The notes beneath the pieces are model-generated. The model saw only the letters and a program-made list of their open reading frames with translations. It did no database searches and was not told where the DNA came from. A program made the translations under genes and the position numbers. From CAZPXZ01 sp965219495 (lineage in GTDB: Bacteria > Pseudomonadota > Alphaproteobacteria > Rhodobacterales > CAZPXZ01): a stretch of 64,000 bases of DNA. Shown here piece after piece: positions 1-7,292 of this stretch; positions within the stretch are counted from its first letter, which is position 1; the number at the start of each line of letters is the position of its first letter. The stretch lies in assembly GCA_965219495.1 (NCBI GenBank), contig OZ244777.1, forward strand, positions 2,852,001-2,916,000, read 5' to 3'.

Positions 1-1405
1 ACAGGCAGCTCAACAGGCCCTGCGGATACCAGGCTTGCGCGGACGGCGTCCGGTAGCCATTCGCCCGCAACTGCCGCGGCAGGTTCAGCTTCGAGCCATC
101 CACCGCGAATATCCGGCGCCCCTTCCAACGCTTGCCCCCATCGGCCGCGCCGGCCTCCCGCAGAATCTCGCCGTGCAGGCGCCGGAACAGGCCTTCGTCC
201 AGCTTGGCCCGCGCCCGGCACATCGCCGACGCCGCAACCGGAGTGGCCTGCGGCAACGCGATCCCCATCATCCGGCACTGCTCCCAAAGCTCGGCCACGG
301 TGGTCGCGTAGCCCTGTCGGTCCTTCGAGAACACCAGCCGGAACACGAACAGCGTCACCAGCAGCGTGTTGAGCACCCGCCGGCGCTGCCGCCAGAGCCG
401 GTCGTGCTCATTGGCGACCCGGACCACCGTTCCGATCATGTTGCCCCACAGCCGCACAAACGCATCCTCCGGCGCAAAGGCCGGCGGCGGCCGGCGGCGC
501 TTGCGGGCCGGCGGCGGCCCGTTCCGCAACACCTCCCGGCAGCGCTTCGCCAGCGGGTAGACGTACACCTCCTTGCGGTTCTTGCCCCCCGATGCCTCCT
601 CGCCCGGGCGCCCCTTGCTGCGCCCGATGCGCCGCCAATTGGCCGCCCGGTAGCAGGTGCCCTCGAACCGCTCCGGGTCGATAAAGGTCTCCACCAGCAC
701 CGGACGGTAGCCGTGCTGCGCCGCCCAGTCCTCCGCAAGCCGCCGCAGCGCCATCGACAACGCCTTCGAAGCCAGGCACTTCACCCGGACCCACGGAAAC
801 AGCAAGAACCTGCTGTTACAGACGACCCATTCCAGGCGCTTCGCCCGCTCCCGCTCCCCCCAGCCGATCCACGCGTCCCGGCAAGGCAGTTGCGTCGCGC
901 CGGCCGTGAACAGAAGGCAGCCCAGCCGACGGCCCTGCCCGTCCAGCAGGAAGTACCGCAAGTGGCGCCCGAACGGCCGTCGGTAGCCAAGGTAATGATG
1001 CCGATCGACCAACCCATTCCAGGCCTCGATGTCCGCCGCTTCCCTCGCCAACCGCAGCGAAAGCGGCGCCAACTCCTGCAGCCCGCACGCGATCGCCGCC
1101 TCCGGCGCCCCCCTCTCTTGCTCCGCCGGCGGCTTCTGCGGACTCCGGCGCATCGATTCCCGCTTCGCCGGAAGACTCAGAATGCCCAGCTCCTCCAACT
1201 GCTCCAGCATCCGAAGGCAGGACTGCACCCGGTAGTCGCCGTTCGGCGTGAACCAGCCCAGATGCTCGCAGATCGTATATCCCAACTCCCGCCGGCTCAG
1301 CCCCGGATACAGCGACACCGTCGTCTGGATGTCGGCAATCTGCCGGCGCCGCAGCCGCTTGCCGAAAAACGTCGTCGACTTCAGGTTCTCGATCCGCGGA
1401 TCCAT
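1..1405 (-). CDS. DruA (DUF4338)-IS4 transposase fusion, C-terminus off window
   Basis: The frame is open for 468 codons from the ATG at 1405 to the window edge. Residues about 1-95 form a winged-helix-like segment (PGLSRRELGYTICEHLGW). Residues about 110-290 carry the DruA/DUF4338 core (RHHYLGYRRPFGRHLRYF, then RLEWVVCNSRFLLFPWVRVK and FEGTCYRAANW). From about 300 the sequence becomes an IS4-type transposase with its first catalytic aspartate in IFAVDGSKLNL. DruA is known from the Druantia anti-phage systems, and here it is part of a transposon-encoded protein. Copy 3 supplies the missing C-terminal region, with DRGYYS and the YREK motif. I infer a targeting or DNA-binding role for the DruA part; the sequence does not show its biochemical function. 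Confidence 0.85.
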   Translation of the reverse strand, partial: MDPRIENLKSTTFFGKRLRRRQIADIQTTVSLYPGLSRRELGYTICEHLGWFTPNGDYRVQSCLRMLEQLEELGILSLPAKRESMRRSPQKPPAEQERGAPEAAIACGLQELAPLSLRLAREAADIEAWNGLVDRHHYLGYRRPFGRHLRYFLLDGQGRRLGCLLFTAGATQLPCRDAWIGWGERERAKRLEWVVCNSRFLLFPWVRVKCLASKALSMALRRLAEDWAAQHGYRPVLVETFIDPERFEGTCYRAANWRRIGRSKGRPGEEASGGKNRKEVYVYPLAKRCREVLRNGPPPARKRRRPPPAFAPEDAFVRLWGNMIGTVVRVANEHDRLWRQRRRVLNTLLVTLFVFRLVFSKDRQGYATTVAELWEQCRMMGIALPQATPVAASAMCRARAKLDEGLFRRLHGEILREAGAADGGKRWKGRRIFAVDGSKLNLPRQLRANGYRTPSAQAWYPQGLLSCL

Positions 1406-1573
1406 CGCAGCCTTCCCGAATCAAACCGATTCGCGCATACGATGCCAGAAACCGCGCAGTGACGCAAGCCGCCGCCGCGCCCTCCCCGCAGAACGGAATT
1501 TCTCCAAACAACTCAAAGCCTTGTGGGAATGCCGGGCATATCCGAAAAATCTTCTCAAAAGTCAATGCCATTG
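1..1573 (-). mobile_element. IS4-type element A, copy 1 (runs off left edge)
   Basis: This is the 5' part of an IS element that continues beyond the window. Its inner end, gtcaatgccattg at 1561-1573, recurs at the same place in two further copies (starting near 2715 and ending at 38503). The opposite end is seen only in copy 3, as caatggcattcact at 36604, so the terminal inverted repeat is about caatggcattSact. The element is inserted inside the abiEii toxin gene. It carries one gene, a DruA/DUF4338-IS4 transposase fusion. Confidence 0.85.
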
Positions 1574-1723
1574 GTCGGCGTGGCGGGACTGCGCCAGCCG
1601 GTAAAGCAGGCGCTCGATCGCATAGTGCGTCAGGACCAAGTCGAAATTCAGGCCTTTCTCCTTGCTGATCCCGAGGAGGCGGGCCCGAACCGAGGCCCCG
1701 ATGTCCTTGACCTCCCTAGGCAT
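1562..1723 (-). pseudogene. abiEii: AbiEii toxin, truncated by element A
   Basis: This is the N-terminus of an AbiEii/AbiGii nucleotidyltransferase-fold toxin (type IV toxin-antitoxin). The ATG at 1723 overlaps the antitoxin stop (ATGCCTAG), showing an operon with translational coupling. The 53 remaining residues end LLYRLAQSRHAD followed by three residues read out of the IS end, then a stop. Intact family members continue from this point into the catalytic GS-type motif, which is missing. The rest would lie beyond the far end of element A, off the window. The toxin is therefore almost certainly dead, leaving the antitoxin alone. Confidence 0.8.
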
Positions 1724-2333
1724 TGGCGGTGAGCGCCTCGAGATACGGGCGGACCACCGTAGCCACACCACCACGCTCCGCATGCCGAGAGATCTCTGCC
1801 GGGGTAACCTTTCTCTGCCGGAGTGCCTCCTGCAGGCCCTCCAGTGCGACCGTCTGGCCAACCGTCCGACGATGCCGGAAACAGTCGGCTATCGTCTTGG
1901 CGACGCCGAAGACTTTCACGGGAACATTCTCGATATGCACAGTGATGACATCGTCCGTAAGAAGCGCGTCCGTGAACCGCACGATCCGCATTGCCGGCCT
2001 TCCATCCTTCGGCATCCAGTCTCTTGTGCCGATAGCCATCCAGACCGTGCGTGGGAGCTGATCGGTCAGATCGTGGTAGGCAAGCGCCGACACCAGGCAG
2101 ACGACACCCTTCGGTATGCGTTTTGCGGCTTCAGCCAGGCTGTGATTTGCGTCAAGAGCCGCGTCGGGCAGCTGGTAGAGTCCGCGCGCGAGGCGGATGA
2201 CGTCACCAGCGTGCACCATGCGGCTGACCGTGGCTGCGGTGATCCCTGTGTTCTTGAATTCGGACAAACGTGCAATCCCCTTCGCCTGAAGGAGATGGAT
2301 CGCCTGATCACGCTGAGTGCCCGTCTTCGCCAA
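1716..2333 (-). CDS. abiEi: AbiEi-family antitoxin
   Basis: This is the antitoxin and autorepressor of an AbiE type IV toxin-antitoxin pair. The protein begins with an N-terminal winged-helix segment (TQRDQAIHLLQAKGIARLSEF, then TVSRMVHAGDVIRLARGLYQ) and continues into the usual AbiEi C-terminal domain. I chose the TTG at 2333 because AAGGA lies 9 nt upstream and family members begin close to this point. The frame stays open further upstream to 2627, and an ATG at 2408 is an alternative start, but that extension has no family resemblance. The gene is intact even though its toxin partner downstream is cut by an IS. Confidence 0.8.
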   Translation of the reverse strand: MAKTGTQRDQAIHLLQAKGIARLSEFKNTGITAATVSRMVHAGDVIRLARGLYQLPDAALDANHSLAEAAKRIPKGVVCLVSALAYHDLTDQLPRTVWMAIGTRDWMPKDGRPAMRIVRFTDALLTDDVITVHIENVPVKVFGVAKTIADCFRHRRTVGQTVALEGLQEALRQRKVTPAEISRHAERGGVATVVRPYLEALTANA

Positions 2334-2714
2334 TGATACTAATCCTTGCCACTGGGACTCTATTTTCCGAGATTCTATATCAGTACCTTCATTCCGGGTA
2401 AAGCCCATGCCCGCTGCGGCGATCGCTGCGAAGCGACGCAGAGACTGTGAGCTCAACCTTCCGATACCATTACCGACACCTGGTGCTCCCGCCCCTTTAC
2501 CTGAAGTGCGCTTCAACCGCATTCTGCGTCGGCAGCCCCCCACACCGATACCGCCCGGGAGCCTCCTCTGGCAGAGGGCCTCGTCCTCCCTCTGCCGGTC
2601 GACATCGGCCGCTGCCTTACCCAACAAGCTTCGTCGCCCGACCGTCAGCAGAGATCGTCACCACCTATTGCCGCGCCGGCCATCCCAGCCTAAACAGTGC
2701 GCCCAGGGCGGCAC
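2334..2714. other. abiEi upstream region, no gene recognised
   Basis: About 380 bp lie between the abiEi start and element A copy 2. Reading frames here have no recognisable family content. The segment next to 2333 should hold the abiE promoter and AbiEi operator, but I could not identify a clear operator repeat. Confidence 0.4.
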
Positions 2715-3181
2715 CCAATGGCATTGACTTTTGAGAGGCAATTTCTGGACTTGCCCGGCATTCCCATAAGGCTTTGAGTTGTTTGGAGAATTTCCGTTCC
2801 TCGGGGAGGGCGCGGCGGCGGCTTGCGTCACTGCGCGGTTTCTGGCATCGTATGCGCGAATCGATGTGGTTCGGGAAGGCTGCGATGGATCCGCGGATCG
2901 AAAATCTGAAATCGACGACGTTTTTCGGCAAGCGGCTGCGGCGCCGGCAGATTGCCGACATCCAGACGACGGTGTCGCTGTTTCCGGGGCTGAGCCGGCG
3001 GGAGTTGGGATCTACGATCTGCGAGCATCTGGGCTGGTTCACGCCGAACGGCGACTACCGGGTGCAGGCCTGCCTTCGGATGCTGGAGCAGTTGGAGGAG
3101 CTGGGCATTCTGACGCTTCCGGCGAAGCGGGAATCGATGCGCCGGAGTCCGCAGAAGCCGCCGGCGGAGCAAGAGAGGGGG

Positions 3182-3190
3182 GCGCCGGAG
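3182..3190. repeat. 9-bp target-site duplication of element B (left)
   Basis: The sequence gcgccggag at 3182-3190 is repeated directly at 5625-5633, immediately outside element B. The uninterrupted site is seen once in copy 1 of element A. A 9-bp duplication is usual for the Tn5/IS50-like branch of IS4. Confidence 0.9.
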
Positions 3191-5624
3191 CTTTCAAGGA
3201 TCCGTACTTGTATCAGCCATGTGATTCATCTATATGGAGGGTATGCAGGTTGGTCTTCATCAGTTTCGTTCCACCACCATCGAGTGGCTGAAGGGTGCGC
3301 TCCGGGAACAGGGTATCACGCGGAATGTTCTGACGCGTTCGTTGTGCGCGCATGAAGACTGGCGCAATCGCTGCGGGCAGCTGTGCGTTTCGGCGGCGGC
3401 GAAGGCGTTGCCGGTTCTTGCGTCGAAGCTTGGGCTGGCTTTGCCGGCGGCGCGGTCGGCGCCGAATTTCGAGGCGGACGCGCGGCGGCCGGCGCCTTCA
3501 ACGGATTTCCCGGACCTTGCGCTTCGGTGTTCGTTGCGGGCTTGTGGCGAGCTGACGCTGGAGGCGTTGGGCGGAGATGCGGACCGGCGGCGGTGGGAGT
3601 CGATGATGGCGACGCATCATCCGCAGGGCTGGGCGCGGGCTCCGGGCGGTCAGTTGCGGTATTGGATCCGGTCGGCGACGCATGGCTGCCTCGGCGGCAT
3701 CGGGTTTTCGTCGGCGGGCTGGCACCAGCAGGCGCGCGACGCCTTCATCGGCTGGTCGCCGGATGCGCGGGCCGCCAACCTGCCGCGGGTGGTCTGTAAT
3801 CACCGGTTCCTGATTCTTCCGGGGGTGCGGGTGCACGGCCTCGCTTCCCGGGTGTTGCGGATGGCGAGCGATCGGTTGGCGGAAGACTGGCAGGCGGCGT
3901 ACGCGGTGCGGCCGGTGATGGCCTTCACCTATATCAGCCCCGGCTATTCCGGTCGTTGTTATCGGGCAGCGCGGTGGCGCTGCTGTCCGCAGCGCACCGA
4001 GGGACGGCGGCCGGATTGCGCCGGCGAGGCGCCGGGGGTAAGACGAAGCGTCTGGATGAAGCCGCTGTCGGCCGGCTGGCGCGAAGCGTTGCGCCGGGCG
4101 CCGAAGCGGACGATCGGCACGGCTCCTTCCCAGTACCTGGACGCAGACACGGATTGGGCCTGCCGGGAGTATGGCCGCAGCACCCATACCGATGGCCGGA
4201 TTCGGGACCGGATTGTGCGCATGGGCCGGGCGTGGCTGCGGCATCTCGGCGAGTCGCTTCCGGTGATCTTTCCGGCCCGGGCGGAGCAGAAGGCGGCCTA
4301 TCGCTTGCTGTCGAACGAGAAGGTGAGCATGGAACACATCCTGGAGCCGCACCGGGAGATGCTGGTCGAGCGTTGCCGGCTGGAACCGACGGTTCTTGCC
4401 ATCCAGGACACCACCACGCTCAATTATGACGGGCTGGAGGCGACTGGCGGCCTTGACGGGCTGGGCGGCGGCGGCAAGGGAACCTCCGGCATTCTCGCCC
4501 ATACCGGCCTTGCGGTCACCCTGGCCGGACGCCCGTTGGGCCTGTTTGAATTGAACGCGGCGTTCCGCAGCGGCAAGACCGCCGACGGCATGGATGTCGG
4601 TCCGGATGTCAACGACAAGGAGAGCGCCCGCTGGTTGCGCGGCCTCGACCGGGCCCAGGAACTGGCCGCCGCCTGCCCCGGAACGCGGGTGGTCAATATC
4701 TGCGATCGAGAGGGTGATTTTTGGGAACTGCTGGGCAAGGCGGCATCCGACGGCGCCAGGCTGCTGGTGCGCGCCAGCCGTTCGGCGCAGCGGCAAGTGA
4801 TCCTCAAGGACGGACGGAAAGCGGATTTGTGGGAGCACCTCGCCGGGCAGCCGCGATTGGCGACACAGACGCTGGAACTGGCCGCGTGCGGGGGCAAGCG
4901 CACCCGCAAAAAGCGCACCGTGCACATCGACATCCGCGCCACCGAAGTGATGCTGGCGCGGCCGCAGGCCGCCGCAGGCCAGCCGCCGGTCCGCATGCTC
5001 GCGGTGTCGGCAACCGAAACGCCCAACAGGAAGAACGCCCTGCACTGGCTGTTGCTCACCACCGAAGGCCTCGACAGCGCCGGCGCCGAAAGCCGCCCTG
5101 AAGCGGAGGCCGCCGGGGTTGGCAATCTTGTGGAGACCGCGAAGACCGCCATCCGCTGGTATGTGCTGCGATGGACCATCGAGCTTTTCTTCAAGGCGTT
5201 GAAGACCGGCACCCGCATCGAGGATCGCCGGCTCGACCATGCCGACGACCTGCGCAAGTGTCTCGTCTTCGACGCCATCACCGCCTGCCATGTCTTCGAT
5301 CTCGAACGCATGGCCCGCGACAAGCCCGACACCCCGGCCGGCGAAGTCGTCAGCCAGGAGGAAATCGACGTCCTGGATGCCCTGCTCAAGGCGCAGGGCG
5401 GCCCCCGGGCGCGAGCGCCGCCAGGCCATCGGCCGGATATCCGCACTTTCGTGATCGACCTCGCAGGGATCGTTGGGTTTCACGCTCGACGACAGCAGCC
5501 CTTGCCGGGAACCCAAAAAGTCTGGCAAGGCTACGTACGCCTGAAATGGGCAATACTCACCTATCAAGCACTGAAAGGAACAAACCTGATCTGAAATCCA
5601 TATACATAAGTGGGGTGTTGCAAG
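3191..5624 (+). mobile_element. IS4-type element B (2434 bp), nested in element A
   Basis: The boundaries are exact because the host sequence is known from copy 1. The ends are ctttcaagg on the left and ggtgttgcaag on the right, an imperfect terminal inverted repeat (CTTNCAA, then CC and ACTT a few bases in). Direct 9-bp repeats flank it. It carries one intact fusion gene. Element B is not closely related to element A, although both share the DruA-transposase layout. Confidence 0.9.
3234..5594 (+). CDS. DruA (DUF4338)-IS4/Tn5-like transposase fusion
   Basis: This intact 786-residue protein is about twice as long as a plain IS4 transposase. Residues about 1-110 form an N-terminal helical segment. 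Residues about 120-290 are a DruA/DUF4338 domain (QARDAFIGWSPDARAANLPR, VVCNHRFLILPGVRVHGLAS, GRCYRAARW, VWMKPLSAGWREAL). From about 305 there is a Tn5-type transposase: a DNA-binding segment (AEQKAAYRLLSNEKVSMEHI), first Asp in AIQDTTTLNYDG, second Asp in NICDREGDFWEL, and the YREK motif in YVLRWTIELFFKALK. All three catalytic acidic residues are present, so this copy may still be active. An in-frame ATG at 3243 is an alternative start. Confidence 0.9.
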   Translation: MEGMQVGLHQFRSTTIEWLKGALREQGITRNVLTRSLCAHEDWRNRCGQLCVSAAAKALPVLASKLGLALPAARSAPNFEADARRPAPSTDFPDLALRCSLRACGELTLEALGGDADRRRWESMMATHHPQGWARAPGGQLRYWIRSATHGCLGGIGFSSAGWHQQARDAFIGWSPDARAANLPRVVCNHRFLILPGVRVHGLASRVLRMASDRLAEDWQAAYAVRPVMAFTYISPGYSGRCYRAARWRCCPQRTEGRRPDCAGEAPGVRRSVWMKPLSAGWREALRRAPKRTIGTAPSQYLDADTDWACREYGRSTHTDGRIRDRIVRMGRAWLRHLGESLPVIFPARAEQKAAYRLLSNEKVSMEHILEPHREMLVERCRLEPTVLAIQDTTTLNYDGLEATGGLDGLGGGGKGTSGILAHTGLAVTLAGRPLGLFELNAAFRSGKTADGMDVGPDVNDKESARWLRGLDRAQELAAACPGTRVVNICDREGDFWELLGKAASDGARLLVRASRSAQRQVILKDGRKADLWEHLAGQPRLATQTLELAACGGKRTRKKRTVHIDIRATEVMLARPQAAAGQPPVRMLAVSATETPNRKNALHWLLLTTEGLDSAGAESRPEAEAAGVGNLVETAKTAIRWYVLRWTIELFFKALKTGTRIEDRRLDHADDLRKCLVFDAITACHVFDLERMARDKPDTPAGEVVSQEEIDVLDALLKAQGGPRARAPPGHRPDIRTFVIDLAGIVGFHARRQQPLPGTQKVWQGYVRLKWAILTYQALKGTNLI

Positions 5625-5633
5625 GCGCCGGAG
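5625..5633. repeat. 9-bp target-site duplication of element B (right)
   Basis: The sequence gcgccggag repeats 3182-3190 directly outside the right end of element B. Confidence 0.9.
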
Positions 5634-5761
5634 GCGGCGATCGCGTGCGGGCTGGAGGAGTTGGCGACGCTTTCGCTGCGGTTGGCGAGGGAAGCGGCGG
5701 ACATCGAGGCCTGGAATGGATTGGTCGATCGGCATCATTACCTTGGCTACCGACGGCCTGT

Positions 5762-6239
5762 TGTTTCCCAGATTCTTTCGCCAGTAGCAGGTCCGTTTGT
5801 ACCGGACTATTTCGGACACGGATTGGAGTGGGCACGGAATAATCCGGCACGGGATTGGTGGACTTCTTTTCCCGGCAGGCTGCGTTCCGAGCAGGGGGAT
5901 TCCGAGTAGTCTGGACGCGGTTTGTTGCGCTTGGCGTCCGGCAAGCGCGAGATGTTTTTTCCATGCAGGGGGTCGGCCCGCGCGATGGCAGTCGCCGGGC
6001 CGTGGGCAGCTGTTGCAATTTCGCCATGAGATCGACTTGACCGCCGAAGACTACGTTATCAGGCAAGCTTGGCGAGAAGCAAGTCGGCTGCGGTGCCTGC
6101 GAGGTTGTGCGGTGGGTTGCGGTCTGGTGCGCACAAAGATTTAGACCGACATGGGCAATTCGGCACGTCGCCGACAGATTACCGGGTACGCACCACGATA
6201 TCGGACGCCGGGAAGCGCTGTTGCCTTGGCAAGATGTGC
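5762..6239. other. Gene-free remnant region
   Basis: About 480 bp follow the break in element A copy 2. Near 5816-5860 two similar motifs, cggacacggattgg and ccggcacgggattgg, occur 30 bp apart, as in the multiple terminal binding repeats of some IS21 elements. No IS21 gene is attached, so that reading is weak. No gene was recognised. Confidence 0.3.
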
Positions 6240-6269
6240 GTTGCCAGGATGGTCATGCATCCTGGCAAC
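6240..6269 (-). terminator. Hairpin after tctC
   Basis: Perfect 12-bp inverted arms (gttgccaggatg and its complement) surround a 6-nt loop, starting 6 bp past the tctC stop. There is no clear T-run after the stem in the minus direction, so it may be a terminator or an mRNA-stabilising 3' hairpin. Confidence 0.55.
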
Positions 6270-6275
6270 GTATTT

Positions 6276-7256
6276 TCATCGCGTGCCTGCCAGACCCAGA
6301 TCCTCAAGGTTCTTTTTCCAGCGAGCCGATTCTTCGGCAACAAAAGCTGCAAATTCGGCGGGCGTACCGGTCTGCACCGCTGCGCCCGCGTTCGCAAATC
6401 TCTCAATGACCGCTGGATCGGACAGCGCCTTGTTGGCGGCGGAGTTGACGATATCAACAATCTCTGCCGGGGTCCCCTTCGCCAAGAACAGACCGTACCA
6501 TGCTTCCGCAGAATAGCCGGGCATGACTGTTGCCGAAAGGGTCGGAACTCCAGGCAGTAAAGGGAACTCTTCCGCGCTGCTTACCGCAAGGGCAATCAGA
6601 TTTCCGGCTTTGATTTGCGGAATTGCCGGCGGCATGCCGGCCATGAACATCTCGACCTCCCCGGCCATAACCGCCGTGGTCGAAGCCTTGCCGCCCTTGT
6701 AGGGCACATGAACCAGCTCCAGGCCGTTGATTTTCGCCATTTCATCGGTGCCCATATGCTGGAGCGATCCGACGCCGGGGCTTGAATAATTCAGATCGCC
6801 AGGCTTCGACTTGGCAAGATCAACAAACTCTTCAATCGTCTTGGGGCCCAGATTTGGCGTGATCACAACGACATTGGGGATCGACGCGACGCGCCCGACA
6901 ATTGCAAAGTCCGTGGCCGGATCGAAGGGTGGTTCTTTCGGGAGCCAGGTCGCGATGGCCATGTTGATCGTCCCTATGAATATTCTGTATCCATCGGGTT
7001 CACCGCGCGAAACCGCGGCCGCTGCCACATTTCCGGCCGCTCCAGGCATGTTTTCGATCACGACCGGTTGTCCAAGGGCGTCGCCGAATTCCTCCGCCAT
7101 GGAACGCGCAAGTACATCCGGACCGGATCCGGGAACCGAACCTACGACGATTGTGACGGCGCGTTCGGGGTACTCAGCCATCGCGGGGCTGAACATCATT
7201 CCAAGCGCCGCTGCGGCACTGAAAAACAATCCTGTTTGGATATTGAGAAGTTTCAT
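6276..7256 (-). CDS. tctC: Tripartite tricarboxylate transporter substrate-binding protein (TctC/Bug family)
   Basis: This periplasmic receptor captures a carboxylate ligand for the TctAB membrane complex. It is 326 residues long, with a signal peptide of about 27 residues ending FSPAMA. The mature start has the Bug-family pattern YPERAVTIVVGSVPGSGPD, followed by VIENMPGAAGNVAAAAV and, near the end, GTPAEFAAFVAEESARWKK. It is the last gene of a minus-strand operon (tctB, tctA, sulfatase, tctC). The ligand cannot be read from sequence. The sulfatase in the operon suggests that the cargo may be a sulfated or organic-acid compound, which is inference. Confidence 0.9.
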   Translation of the reverse strand: MKLLNIQTGLFFSAAAALGMMFSPAMAEYPERAVTIVVGSVPGSGPDVLARSMAEEFGDALGQPVVIENMPGAAGNVAAAAVSRGEPDGYRIFIGTINMAIATWLPKEPPFDPATDFAIVGRVASIPNVVVITPNLGPKTIEEFVDLAKSKPGDLNYSSPGVGSLQHMGTDEMAKINGLELVHVPYKGGKASTTAVMAGEVEMFMAGMPPAIPQIKAGNLIALAVSSAEEFPLLPGVPTLSATVMPGYSAEAWYGLFLAKGTPAEIVDIVNSAANKALSDPAVIERFANAGAAVQTGTPAEFAAFVAEESARWKKNLEDLGLAGTR

Positions 7257-7292
7257 CTTTTTTCCTCCATAGTTGTCAGCAGTTGTTGATCT

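Larger units (their letters stand above)
2715..5761 (+). mobile_element. Element A, copy 2: truncated and split by element B
   Basis: The left end, ccaatggcattgactt, matches the terminal sequence of copies 1 and 3. The match to copy 1 runs 2715-3190, is interrupted by element B (3191-5624), resumes 5625-5761, and stops abruptly after cgacggcc. Everything downstream (most of the DruA domain and the whole transposase) is lost. Copy 2 is thus a dead remnant that has served as a landing pad. Confidence 0.85.
2885..5761 (+). pseudogene. Remnant of element A DruA-transposase gene, split by element B
   Basis: The N-terminal codons start at the ATG at 2885 (MDPRIENLKSTTFFGKRL), nearly identical to copy 1. 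They run about 102 codons to the 9-bp target at 3182-3190. After element B the same frame continues (EAAIACGLEELATLSL, then DRHHYLGYRRP) up to 5761, where similarity to copy 1 ends. No transposase domain remains. The interrupted reading frame independently confirms that element B inserted into this gene. Confidence 0.85.

Noticed and set aside
2334..2627. N-terminal extension of AbiEi up to 2627
   Set aside because: The frame is open, but the extra 98 residues have no family likeness and the TTG at 2333 has a well-placed ribosome site.
5816..5860. IS21 left-end repeats
   Set aside because: Two similar 14-bp motifs are suggestive, but no IS21 gene or second end is nearby.
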